Below are positions 49,929 through 62,916 of a DNA stretch of 64,000 nucleotides, in pieces; the first letter of the stretch is position 1; each line of letters opens with the position of its first letter. The stretch lies in NCBI RefSeq assembly GCF_000189635.1, contig NW_002476370.1, positions 248,001 through 312,000 of the forward strand. The letters are read 5' to 3'. Origin of the DNA: Tetrahymena thermophila SB210 (Eukaryota > Ciliophora > Oligohymenophorea > Hymenostomatida > Tetrahymenidae). The notes under the pieces were generated by a model, which ran no database searches, had not been told where the DNA came from, and worked only from the letters and a program-made list of their open reading frames with translations. Position numbers and translations under genes: made by a program.

Positions 49929-52900
49929 ATGGAGTCAGAATCGCCTATAAAGGAGATCAATATAAATCATAACATTGATAATGAAAATAATACAGTTTAG
50001 AATAACAATGAAGAAAAGGAATTCAATGTATCATTTTTATATTTTTAACATTTATGGCTTACATTAATCATCAATTTACTCAATATCTGAATTGCAAATA
50101 AAATTTATTTTATATCAGCCAAAAATAGAGAAAAGAAATTCTTCAAGGAATAATTCAAGAAAATCATCAAAAAAGAGTACATATAAAGGTAAATTTGGTG
50201 TTTTTAAGTTAGCAACACCACAATAATTTACATAATTTATTTAAATTTGAGTGATTAATTGTCATTTTATAAAGCTATGCTTAGGGAATAAAAGCTAGGT
50301 AATATGAGAAGCTCACAATCATTAAAAAATGAAGCTATAGATCATTACTAACCAGAATCTTGCAAAGTAAGAGATGAATTACTATTTAGATATTTTTATT
50401 ATTATTGATATCTATTATAGTTCTAATCATATTTTTTATAGCCTTTATATTATTTATTAATAAGTGATGTAATAGCTATCAAACATACAAGCAAGAATAG
50501 AATGAATCTATTTATTTGTTGATTACAAAATATAAAAACAATTAAATATTTAATCAAGATTTACTCTATCTTTAAGTTTTTTTAACATTTATTTAGGATA
50601 AAATATAAAGCTTTGTCACTTCCACTCCATTCTCTATTGTTATGGCAATCATTACTTTGTATGCATTATTCGCTGATGATATTAGAGTAGCTGCAACAAC
50701 AAAAGATGCTGATCCTTATTTTTGGGGAGCAAGTGCTTTTTGTTTAGCAGCTTTCTCACTAGAAATTATCCTTCAATCTATTTCTACTGTAAACAATTAA
50801 TAATTTCCTTTACTAACTTACTTAATTTGGCAAATATATTTCACAAAATACCAGCAAAAAAATCATCAAGTAATAAATCTCTACCGATAGCCAAAGATTA
50901 CATTGCTTACTTCATGCTATTTACAAAAATCTACTTAAAATTAATTAATTGATTAATAGTAATATAAAAAATATTTTGAATAAGTTGTTATTAGTTTCTT
51001 AAAAACCCAAATTTAATTGACAATTATTTAAAAAGAAAACAAATTTCAGTTTAAAATTAATCTAAAGAGTTATTTGATGCTTTACAATTTTCAATTCGTT
51101 TTTAAATAAAAATAAGTATAAATGAAAAGGAGGGATTTTTATTTTTTAAAAATAAATAAATAAATACATGAATTATTAAATCTAACATACATATATCGCT
51201 TTTCATATTTTTTTAAAAAAATATTAAAATAGCCTGGATATTTTTTGGGTTTCTTCTTTTGGCTAGATTTCTTATCTACAGTGTCATTAATTTTGGACAT
51301 TGGATGGATCTCAAATCTGATATTCCAGACAGGAAAAGGTAAAGGAGGAAGTGTTGCATCTCTTGCAAAAGCAAGTAGAGCATCTCGTGTAGGTAATAAT
51401 TTATTTATTTATTAATTAATCTTCGATAGATGTTTTAGGAAAATATTTTATGGATTTATTTAAAAACTTATTAGTGAAATAAAATAGCAACTATTAAAAA
51501 TAAAACAAGTATATGTAAAATTGATATACTGAGATTATATTTTATAAATTATACTCTCATCTAATTGAGATAGATACTTACTTATACGAAATAATTAAAA
51601 ATATTAGGAACAAGAGCAGGTAGAATAGTTAGAGTTGTACGTCTTATTCGACTGGTTAGGCTATATAAGCATGCATAGCAAGCTTTATAAAAGCAAGCTA
51701 AAAAATTCGAGGAAGAATAAAGATAATTAATGGAAGAATAAAAAAGAATGCAACAAGATTAAAAATCAGAGTCGTTTGATAGCATAAATGATCCCTAATA
51801 CTAAAGAAATGGGACAGGAAATTTCAAAAAAGGTAATAGCATAAGAAGCAAAACACCTTAAATTACAATGCTCCAATAAAACGGATTTACAGCTGCAATG
51901 AACCCTGCATTAAATGGAACATAAGAAAATGGTTAGGACTAGCAAAATGATTAAATGCGCACTTCTCAAAATAAAGGAGAAAAAGGGAAAATGCAGACTT
52001 TTTTATGTAAATAAATAAATAAATTATTTAATTGTAGAAAGATAATAAAATTATAAAATCTAAGAATTGAAATTGCATAATTCTTTGGTTGAATATAGTT
52101 AGTTAGTTAGTTTATCGATTCTAGCTTTAATTTAATTTAACATTTAAGAGTGGATTAATTTATTTTTAAAAATTCACTAATTATAGAGAGATAAGGATTA
52201 GATGACCAGACAAATGAAATAATTCCTCTAAATAAAAACAGAGTCACTCCATATGATGTTAATTCTAAAGCAAAAAGCAATCACTCTGAAAATAATTTGG
52301 TGAAATCAGATATGTTAGAAGATTAACCACAAGAAAGAAACCAAAAGAGGCACCTTTCTTCAAATAGAGATAGAAATTCAAGCTATTCTAAATCCCAATC
52401 ACTCAATTAGAGTAGCAATAATAATGTTAGCTAGAGTTCAGCAACTGTAAAATAAAAAAATAAATATATTTAAATTTATTTATTTATCTATTCCTTCCTT
52501 CTAATATTTTTTTATGCTAAATAAAATTTCGTTTATATACAATTGCCAAGTTAATTATCCCTTTAATATTAATATTGAAGTAAAAGTTCCTCTTAGCAGT
52601 TCAAATACAAATATTTATCCTCTTAATTAAGAAAAATTAGTTTATTCAAATAAGATATTTTAATTAAAGTCGATCTTCTTAATTAACTAACTTGTCTTGA
52701 TTTATTTTAACAAAAAATGATATTTATTTTTTTAATATTTTATTAAATTTTGATAATAAGGAAATCTATCCAAGCTTTGAGATATTTATTTAGTATGATA
52801 TTTTAACTATTTAAACTTTTAATGTTAATAAATAAAAATCGCAAATAAATAGATAAAATTAAAGATAATTAAACAAATTAATTAATTGACAGTTACATTT

Positions 52901-55696
52901 TATTCAATATTTATCTCTCTTTCTAAAAGCAAAAAAGCAGGTTAGTAATAATAAATCTGTATGATTCTTATTATATTAACAAACAGTTTTATTAATTTTT
53001 TCTTCCAAAAATATTATTTTTTATGAATTTATAAATCATAAAATAATTAAATTTAATGGGAGAAATAAATTTAATTTAAATTTATGAAGGAATGGTATTA
53101 AAGTGTTTTATTATTAAAAAAAAAGAAAGCATCAAAACTTGCAAATTAAGAAACAAAAGTCGGAAAAGCTTTATCTGATGTGACAATAAAAAGGGTTATA
53201 GTTATAGTTCTATGTATTATGTTTAGCATTCCTATTTTTACCTACGATACTTATACAGATCCTGCAACTTCATATTAAGGTGGTCTGTCTTTAATTTATT
53301 AGTAATAAATATTGATTAATTTTAATAGAAAATTGACCTTATATTTATTAAAACAGAAACAAACCAAGTCCAATTGTTTATCAAAACAGTATTAGTCTCT
53401 ATACAAGCTTTAATTATGTATTAAATATTCTTAAAATATTACATTCAATTAACAATCTAAAAAATAAAAATCATAAAATAGAATTAGTTCACACCTATGA
53501 TTAGGCTTGATATCGATGGAATTAAAATCTTCCCAGGAATTAATGATACAGACGTCCCTGATTTTACAACTCTTAGAGATGCAGACCTAACGTATTATAC
53601 ATATTCAGATGCAGTAAATAAAATTGATTGTTTGTACAATTTGATTAATTATTTTTTTATCTAGAATGGTAATATAGTTGCGACTTCAATAGTTAGTTCT
53701 TAGAAATCAAATCAGATCGATGCTGGTCTTTCTATATGTAGAACAGTATTTGTAGCAGTTGTCTTAACAATTGCTTCAATTAAATTTACAGGAGATGTCG
53801 AAAAGTTTATTCTTGATCCAATAGAAAATATGCTTTAAAAAGTTAAAAGAATTTCTTAAAATCCACTTGAAGCAGCTCAGATGGAAGAAAAGGAGTAATT
53901 TGCTATTGAATAACTTGAATAAGATGGTAATGTAGAAGAGCTTAAAAGAATCAAAGAGACTGAAGGTTATGAAACAACAGTTTTAGAAAAATTGATCATA
54001 AGAATCGGAGCACTCTTAGCTGTTGGTTTCGGAGAAGCTGGATCTGAAATCATAGCAAAAAATATGAATAACAGTAAAAATTTTTAAAAATTATTATCAT
54101 ATTATCTAAATAAAAAATATAATCTGAATATGTGTTTTGCTTGCTTTACCTTTTTAATGGTGGAATATTAATTATAACTTTAATTTACTTTATAAATAAA
54201 AAAATAAATAGACGGAACAGTTGATCCTATGTTGCCTGGACTTAAAATTATGGCCGTTTTCGGTTTTTGTGATATCAGAAATTTTACAGATGCAACAGAA
54301 GTATTATAATAAGGAGTCATGCTTTTTGTTAACGAGATAGCTTAAATAGTGCATTAAACTGTTGATCAAAATCTAGGCTCGGCAAATAAAAATATAGGTG
54401 ACGCTTTCCTACTAGTGTGGAAATTTAGAGAATAAGATTATTTAAAAAACGCAGATGGTACTATGGAATTCTTAAAAAATGATATTACATCTAATTATGC
54501 TGATTCCTCTGTAATAGCTTTCGTTAAAATCATGGCAGCCATTACTTTATCAAAAAAATTAAGAAAATACAAGCACCATCCAGGTCTCTAAAAAAGATTG
54601 AAAGGATACAAAGTAAAGATGGGATTCGGACTTCACTTTGGTTGGGCAATTGAAGTAAATTATATTAATAAAAAATTTTTTTTAATTGTCAAGTGATAAA
54701 AAAACTAAAATAAAATGAATGAATGAAGATAAATTTAATTTTTTTATTTCTCTAATGATTAATTTCATTTTAATAAGATGATTTTAGGCATATTCTTACT
54801 TTTTTTTTAATTTTTGATAATGTTGATTTTATTTTAGACTTTGATAAATATTTATAAATTATCATATATTTTAGGGTGCAATAGGATCAGATTATAAAAT
54901 TGATGCTTCTTATTTAAGTCCAAATGTTAATATTGCTTCTAGATTAGAAGCTGCTACTAAATAATTTGGTACAGGACTATTAATTAGTGGTAATTTAAGA
55001 GACATTTTATCTGAAAAACTCTAAAAGTAACTAAGAAAGATAGATTGTGTCACAGTTAAGGGTTCTATCGTTCCATTAGGTAATAAATAATTAAATAAAT
55101 ACTTTTACTTGAAATAGCTTTATCAAATTTTTATCAAAAATTAGAATTATATACATGTGATGTTAATCTTGATAGACTCTATGAAAAGAGAAAAGGGAAG
55201 GATCCTTTTGACTTCTCCTATTTTACTCCATCCATGCTAAGAAAGAAAAAAGTCATAGACAAAATGAAAAGAAACGCATTAAAATCATAGATTTTAAAGG
55301 GAACCCAAAAACCTTCAGACTTATTTGACAAAGATCATGATATTATAGAAATGAGAAAGGAGTATACCTAAGTAAAAAATAAATATCTTAATTAATAAGT
55401 TATATATCTATCAATAATATAATAAAAAAAAGGAATTTTATCAAGCATGGGAAGAAGCATATAAATGTTATCATGACGGAAAATGGGTTGAGGCTGCTTC
55501 ACTCCTTAAAAAAACTTTAGTAATAAATTCTATAACAATTTTTAAGACTTTCAATGATTTATTTAAATTAATATAATAGGTTTGGTTCTAATTTAGATAA
55601 GACGGTCCAAGCCAAACTCTTTATGAACATATAAAAGAATCTACTTTCATAGCTCCTAAAGATTGGAAAGGATTCAGAATTTTGACAGAAAAATGA
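49929..55696 (+). CDS. multi-pass adenylate cyclase with voltage-sensor-like N-terminus (copy 2)
   Basis: Sixteen exons, 1040 aa, in phase: join(49929..50027,50119..50188,50275..50366,50597..50788,51233..51392,51608..52006,52187..52446,53126..53301,53357..53417,53488..53613,53665..54073,54212..54654,54875..55079,55145..55371,55433..55519,55580..55696). Exons 4 and 10-16 have exactly the same lengths as in copy 1. It begins MESESPIKEI; S1 includes TLYALFADDIRV and S2 follows DPYFWGA. The S4-like helix reads GRIVRVVRLIRLVRLYK. A Gln/Ser-rich linker, TM5, a loop without GYG, TM6, GFGEAGSEII and a class III cyclase follow (GFCDIRNFT, NKNIGDAFL, NVNIASRLE). Metal, adenine-Lys and Asn/Arg residues are all kept, so it should make cAMP. 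The C-terminal tail (DGPSQTL..DWKGFRILTEK) matches copy 1. Confidence 0.9.
52447..53125 (+). other. longest intron of cyclase 2
   Basis: A 679-nt AT-rich intron between the Ser/Gln-rich linker and the exon carrying TM5. The matching intron of copy 1 (36095-36564) is 470 nt. No nested gene was seen. Confidence 0.7.
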
Positions 55697-56959
55697 GTTC
55701 ATTTTCTATTAATTAATTTTTCTAGCTAATTTTTAACTAAAAATTTGCATTTCTTGCAAATATGTGAATTCAAACCTACAATAATCTATCAATCAATCAA
55801 TCAATCAACCAACCAATCGAATTAAATTTATTCCTTTTAATTAACAATAAAATATTTTAATTTTTCTTTGAAAAAACTATATTTGATACAAATAAATAAA
55901 TAATGATTTTCTCTTCTTGTGCTTATAAATAATAATGACAATTTATATAAACTAAATATAAAAAGCTGAGTAACTGAATAAAAAGTACAAATTCAAAATT
56001 ATCTAATCTAATAAAATAAATCAATTCAAAAAAAACTCTTGAATTTCTTTATATCTCTCCTCTAAATTCTATAATTTTTAATTTAAAAATTAATTTCTTT
56101 ATAATACTATGAACACATGTAAATTTTATTTTGATTGTATTAATATATAATCTATGTCTTATATTCTCACTAAATTATCATCAAATTATTTTATATTTTT
56201 AATCTTTTACTTTTTTTATATCAAATTTAATATTCTCTTATATAATAAAATTAATTTATTTTATGCTCAATTTCATTTTTCAATTATTTAAAAAAAAATT
56301 TAATTCTTACATCAATCACTTCTAATAGAATCAAAGAATATGTTTGGAAGTAAAATTATAGATCAATATTTTTAAACGAGTTGAGTTAGAAAGAATTAAA
56401 TAAAACTATTAAGACATAATTGAGAAAAAATTATTAAAATCAAATTACAAATTTATAAATAAAACAAACATAAAAATTAAAAAAATAAATTGGCAGTTAA
56501 AAAATTAATTATTTTATCAAAAAAAATTTTGAAAGTTTTAATCATAAAATATAAGCTATCATATTAAAAATAATAATAAACATTTAACTAAATATTTTTA
56601 TTTATTTATTTAATAATTAATATGGTTAAAAAATTGTAATAGTTTAATTTGAAAACTTTTATGGCTTAAAGCTTAAAAAAAGTATATAAAATTTTATTAA
56701 TATTTTTCTTTTTTTATGATAAATTGTTTATTTTTAATGGCTAACTATCAACAATCTTAACATCATAATATTTTTTTTAAAAAATCTTTATCATTTTTCA
56801 AAGAAAGTAAGTTAAAGCTTAGCTTTAAAGAAAAAATTTTATTGAATTGTAGTTGAAACAAACATTTGATTTATTTAAATTAACAATATGAAAAACAAGT
56901 AAATATTTAACAAAAAATTAAAAATTTTATAAATTATAAAATTGTTTATTTATTTTCAT
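55697..56959. other. AT-rich spacer between convergent genes
   Basis: It contains an ATCA/AACC microsatellite at about 55787-55818 and is otherwise A/T-rich. No gene was seen. Confidence 0.65.
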
Positions 56960-58084
56960 TCATTTTTTTATTTTTTTGGTATACTTTTATTTATATTCTT
57001 TTTTATTTTTACGTTTTCTCTTGCTGCTTACCTAATCTTGCTTATACTCTTTTGGTTTTTAATTTTTTTGCTCTAGAAATCTAACTTATTTCTTAATTAA
57101 ATCTATTTTTTTGCTCTATACTTTTTTTATAACATACTTTAAGATAGAATTATTATCTTAATTTAGATTTAGACGTTTTTCTTTTTGAATATTGTCTTAT
57201 TTTTCTTCCTCCTTAAAAATCAAAGATTTTTTTAAAATAATTACTTTCTTTTATATTTGTTCTTCAACAAAATTCTCATTTTCTTTCTCACAATTTAATC
57301 TTTCAATTTTATCATCTTATTAAGAGGAATCTGAAGTGCTTTAATTGTTTTGTTATAATTGCTATAAATTTAAACTTAGAATTTCATATTAATTATTCAT
57401 TTTTTCTATATCATCTTTATTATTATCTTCTTTACTTTATGGAAGTACTACTTTATTTTATAGAAATTATATTTTAACAATTTTTTATTTAGCAATTTCC
57501 TTTTGTTAATCAGTTTCTAAATTATATTTTTTATTGATTTGATTAAGAATATTATTCCATTCATTTTATTTATCATAATCTTAATTTAGCTTTGATTTAA
57601 TTATTACATCAACAAAGTCTTTGTAAAAAGCTAGAGATATAAATACTTTATTAGAATTTGGGCTATATTTTTCAAGTATACAGTCAAATTTATTTTAATA
57701 TATTTCTTATATTCCTTACTGAGCTTTTAACTATAATTACTCTGATGCTTCATCTAAACTCATCTCATTACTTTGTATAGCTTTAATTACAATTAGAAAG
57801 CTAACTCCTTGGGCATTAAAATCCAAATTCTCCTTAGGTATTAGGCATATGTTTTCTGTAGAAATACTTGATTCATTTGTATTTAAAAAATTATGACTCT
57901 AGTTCAGCTAGTAAATTAATCCCCTAAAAAACATAGAGTAGCAAATAGAAAGTTCAAGCTCATTGTCTAGGTACTTACTATTGTAATATATTGCCTGTTA
58001 TATGAATTTTATACTTTCTTAAAGGCGCTTTATAAACTAGTCCTTTTCTAAGTTAACTAAGTACTTAATTATTTGATTCTACAT
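56960..58084 (-). CDS. hypothetical Q/K-rich protein with predicted coiled coil
   Basis: Single exon, 374 aa, from MQNQIIKYLVNLEKDQ at 58084 to TGA at 56960. The first 190 residues look folded and mainly helical (ELELSICYSMFFRGLIYQL, then VFISLAFYKDFVDVIIKSKL). The second half is Gln/Lys/Glu/Asn-rich with heptad-like spacing and ends in a strongly basic tail (SSKRKRKNKKEYK-like). No TM segment, zinc site or enzyme motif was seen. The basic tail could be a nuclear-localisation or nucleic-acid-binding region, but that is inference. Family not recognised. Confidence 0.7.
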
Positions 58085-58407
58085 TTTTTAATAAAATTTT
58101 TTAAATTTTAATTATAATTTTTCATTTGAAAATATTTTCTGCTCTAAAAAACATAAATAAAGCAAATTATTAGAGAGTCTTTCTTAAACTAAAAAAACTA
58201 TAAAAGGGTTGGTAGAAAAAATTTTAATTAAAAATTCCTTAAATTAAATTTTATATAGTATGATTTAATTAAAAATATTTTTTAAAGAATTTTAATTTTT
58301 TATATATATATGTATTTACAAAGTATTAATAATATAATATATTTATTAAGCTTTCCAAATTAATTAAAGGTGTTGTTTGTTTTTTTGATTTTTTTCAAGA
58401 AAATCTC
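58085..58407. other. short AT-rich spacer
   Basis: AT-rich spacer between two minus-strand genes; nothing was seen. Confidence 0.65.
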
Positions 58408-61400
58408 TCAAATAGTAGGAGTATCTTTCTATTCAAAAGAAGCTCCGATGCTAGATTAATTATTTTATGGTTATGTGCCCTACTTAGAGTAATAATAGCA
58501 AGAAGTAAACAAAGCTACAGCTTGTAAATACACCTTGTCAGATATAAGATCCTGATATTTAAAATAAATGAATTAATTATTCACTTTTAATTTTAAAGTT
58601 AAATAAACATACCTTGATGATTCCATTAATTTACTCCTTAGGGTTTGGAGAGTTAGACACAACTTCGCATTAACTTGTTAAATGAGATTTATTTTCTATT
58701 TCATTTTAAGATTTGTTAATATATGAACGAGCTGTGTTGGAAGGAGCTACATTTTAGATAGCATCTTAACTGATCTAATGATTATTGATCTACTAATTCT
58801 GTTGTTGCTTTACATAAAAAGGTGCTTTTTTCATAAACCAAGGTTATTACTATACTTAAGAATTCATTGATTAATTCTAGCTCTAGTTATTGCTAGTAAT
58901 TCTGGAGTCTATTGAAAAGCTATTTTACTAAGAAGATTTTTCATGATTTCTGGAGTTCTTTGTTGTAAAGCTTCCTGATAGGCGATGAACTTAGTTGAAA
59001 TCGTTCTTTTTATTAAAAAATATATTCTAAATTAATTTGAAATCAAGCTGTAAAAGAAAACAATTAATAAAATTTTTAAAAGTAAATAAAGTAAATTAAA
59101 ATATTATTTTTTGATAAAGTTTTTAAATGAAAAATTATTATTACATGCTGAGTTGAATGACTTTATCTTTACTGTTGGTTTGAGAATGTTGCTTCTAATT
59201 ATTGATTGATACTCATTGAATTATTTCTGGAAGTAAATGAGACATTAGTTGGAATACCTAAAACATTACTAGTTGAATGCTTTCTCTCTTCTCTGGATTT
59301 TCTTATTTATTATATGAATTTTTTATCTCCAATTACGATATTATTGGCATTCATTTCATTTAACTTTGAGTTGAATTTTTACTCTTCTTATTCGTAGCTG
59401 TTAATTAAGTTTTGCAATGCTTCTATTTCTTGCTTTTTAGCATCCATAAGGTGCTAATCCTCATAGATTGATATTTTTCTAGGATTGTTTAGTATTTTAG
59501 CCACACTTGAATTGAGGCAATCGTTAAAGGAGTTTCTTACTTAATTTAATGAGCTTCTCAAATATTAGTCAGAAGAAATTTCTTTAGCTTTGGCGCTTGG
59601 AAGATCTTCTAAAGATTAGCAAATTTAAGATGCTTGAACTGATTACCTTTTGTTAATTCTTTTAAATTCTGATCCTTGATCAGTATGACAATAAGATGAA
59701 GAGCTAGTAGCTTCGGTATTTAATTTTGATTCTATTTTTTAATCTATTGAAGAATGAGTAGTATGATTTTTTGAGTAATCCCCAGTAATACTTTATGCTC
59801 TTTTTCTTTTCTATGAAAAGTGTTATATATCTTCTTTGTTTGCTCCTTATTATGGTTGTTAAGAGCGAGCATTTTTAATTTTCTAAAGCGCTTCATAAGC
59901 AGCATTTTTTGTTATTTTTTTTTACTAATTTTTATATTAATTTTCTTGATTTTCAAAGTTTTACTTTTGTTATTTGTTTGCTTGTTTTAAATGAGTTATA
60001 GATTTAGTTAAGATATTTAAGTTAACTTGTTAGTGGCTCTGGTTAGTGTTACTATTATTACATTTGCTTACAGAAACTCCATTTGTTTTATTTTTTTCCT
60101 ATCTTCCATTTTAAGAGTTAATTAAAGAAACTCCATTTTAAGAAGACATTTAAGAAGCTCCTTACCTAGAGGTTACTGAAGACACATTACTGTTTTTTCT
60201 ACTGTTAAAGCTGCTTAAATTTTAATTTTAAACTCCACTTTTGGAGCAAAGAATATTCTTAAATTAATTTATTTACTGTTTAATTGAGTTCTCCTTAGAA
60301 CTTTCTTTTGTTATATTATTCTAAATATTAGATGATATGCTTTTTAAAGGCATTTATTCAGCTTTTACTTGCAATATTTCGATTCTAGGATCTTGATTCA
60401 AGATTATTAGATCCTATTCATTCTCTTTAGAGCAATGCTATTTAAGTGTTTCTTTGCAAATTTAATTTTCCTTATCACAAAAGGCTGAGGAGCTATTACG
60501 ATTTTATTAAGGATGAAGATTAAAGTTTAAATTGTAATTTGAGTTTTATTAAACCTATTAAGAGTTCGACCTATTTTTTTTGTTATAATATTTATTTATC
60601 AAACTTGCAGCATTATTAGAAGGAGCTTGTTAAGGAGCTACGTTTTACTATTATTTTATAGTTTTTTTCTTATTCAAATCCTACTTCTTTTATTCTGGTT
60701 AACTTTTTTGCTCCTTACATTATTGATTATTTTGGTTTTAATTTCCACTTGAATAAGATGCGTTTTTAGTGTTCCAGCGAGATGAATTATTAATTTATTA
60801 AATTTAATTGGACGAATTAATTTGATTTTGGTCTAGTTAAACAATAATATCATCCATTTACTCTCCTTTTGATTTTTCTTGATCGAGGTTTATTGTGTCT
60901 AAGGGATAAAATGTAGCATTAAAATTAGGAAAGTTTGTTTATTCTTTAACTTTATTGATATTCTATTAAATCATTTCGTAGAAATTTCCATTATCTATGG
61001 AGTTATCAAGCTCATTTAAATCAAAAAAGAGATCCCCTTATTCTCCACATTCAGTTATTAATGTGTTAATGCATGTTTTTTCACCATTATTTAAATCATT
61101 ATTTGCCAACTCTGGAGTTTTTACACGAACTTAGTTAAACTAACTATAAATTTCCTCCTATTACTCTTAATTTGTCATTTAATTCATTTCTTTAAGCTCA
61201 TTTTCTAACAATTTGCTATCCTTAAATGGGTTTTCACCTAATAGAAGTTCGTCAAAATGTATTCTCATGCTTTGCTTTTAGAGGTTTTCTAAAAATATTC
61301 TATTTTGCTCTTTAGCTTTCAAATAAAGTTCTTTTGCAGTTAGAGTTTCCTTTTTAGCATCTCCTTCATGATATGAAGCTATATTACCTGAAGACTAAAA

Positions 61401-61763
61401 AAACTGTTAATTATCAAACTATTTCCTAACACTAGATTTTTAAGATTCAGAATCTACTTGTGAATTAGGAAATAATAAATTTAAGTTTAGTTGCATTAAA
61501 TTATTTAGTTCGCTACTAAATCCTTACTAATTTCCAATATCTCTATTCGAAGTTAGTAACACATCGTCATTTGGATTGAAATTAGTCAAAGAATTCTAAG
61601 TGTTTTGTTGAATACTAGATAGCTCATAATTTTTCATTTAATCATTTAAATTGCCTATAGCTAGAAGATTGCCTTAGCCTTCTTTTTCTTCATCCTTTTT
61701 GTTAAAAAAATATTTTAGAAATGAAAAAATAAAAAAAACAAATAAAAATAAATAACAATACAT
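58408..61763 (-). CDS. N-terminally membrane-anchored Q/N-rich protein
   Basis: Starts MYCYLFLFVFFIFSFLKYFF at 61763: a signal anchor or signal peptide of about 20 residues, followed by NKKDEEKEG. A very long Asn/Gln/Ser-rich region follows, with one helical, more conserved-looking part (KKETLTAKELYLKAKEQNRI, then HFDELLLGENPFKDS). At least two introns lie near the 3' end (about 59000-59144 and 58552-58612). The last exon (58408-58551) reads DLISDKVYLQAVALFTSCYY and ends KDTPTI before TGA. Length is about 1050 aa. Lysines after the hydrophobic stretch favour a membrane anchor over a cleaved signal. The middle of the gene was only spot-checked for frame. Function unknown. Confidence 0.6.
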
Positions 61764-62151
61764 AGTAAAAATGATAAATATTATTGGGATAGGTATTATT
61801 TTTCTTTGCTATTTTGTAAATTTATAGTTTTTACAAAAAAAAGTTATTCTCATAAACTAGTTTCTTGGCGGAATATATAAAAATAAATTGATATTTTGAT
61901 TGTGAAAATATATTAATAATTTATTTTGTAATGTGATTTTTAAATACTTTAGGAATCATATATTATTTGTTAAAAACTATTAATATTAAATTCTCTATGA
62001 AATCACATAAATAAAAAAATCATTTTTGAGTTTCTTTTTAGTTTATAGTGATATTTTAGTATCAAAATAGTATATTAGTGAAATCTAATTTATGAAAAAC
62101 TTATTTAATTTTCTATTTTAATCTAAAAAAATCATATTTGAAAATATTCTA
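61764..62151. other. AT-rich spacer
   Basis: Spacer between two minus-strand genes; nothing supported. Confidence 0.6.
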
Positions 62152-62916
62152 TCAGTTTGTATTAATTTTTCTGTTAAATTGACACTCCAAACCAAAATAA
62201 AGCAAACAAATGAAATAATTTTGAAAATGTGATAATTAATAATAAAAATAAAATACTTAGAAACGCTCTTAATTGTCTTGTAAAATTTAATAGCATGAGT
62301 CTTCACTAACTTGAAGACTATTGTGGAAGAATTAAGAATATTTCTTATCAACTCCTGCATTTTCATCTTGAAACATTTCATCATCTTTTTATGAAAATGT
62401 AGGTATTTTTTCTAATTTTTGAGAAGGTTTTGAATTTTAATCGTTTGATTGAATTTTTTCATTATTGTATTCACTAGGCCTAAGACCATTATTCATTTAA
62501 TCATCTAAGTTATTGATTTTTTGTTCATATTCCTTTTATTATGGCTCTGCAGTTTAATATTTAAGTACTTCTTCTATATTCAGTTGAAACTATTCAATCA
62601 AATTTTCTTACTTTTACTGCTGTTCATCTAATATTAAGGAGAGAATAACATTAGTATCTAGAATATTTATTTATGTTTCATTTTTCTTTTTACCTTAAAA
62701 TTAGCTTGGCTAGGTGAGATATTATAAAACCCTCTCTGTGCACCTTGCTTCAAACTCTTAATTATATAAATTTCAATATTAAAAATAAAAGCAATTTTAT
62801 TGGTAAAAGTGTTTATAGATAGCTATCAAAGCTAAATAGCATTTTTATTTACCTTTAAATTATGCAGACTGATTAAATTAAGATGGAAGGATTTAGCTAT
62901 CTTTTATTTAATCCAT
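62152..62916 (-). CDS. hypothetical small Q-rich protein, two exons
   Basis: Model complement(join(62152..62756,62853..62916)), 222 aa and in phase. It starts MDQIKDSQILPSQFNQSAQF at 62916. The intron (96 nt, GTAAAT..TTAAG) leads into EFEARCTERVLQYL. The centre is Glu/Gln/Lys-rich and probably helical (LSLILDEQQQKQENLIEQFQ). The last 40 residues, from about VFYFYYQLSHF, are hydrophobic and less convincing; the true 3' end could lie at another splice there. No known domain. Confidence 0.5.

Noticed and set aside
55787..55820. ATCA/AACC run considered as a telomere or chromosome-breakage relic
   Set aside because: It contains neither tandem CCCCAA nor the 15-bp breakage consensus; it is a simple microsatellite.
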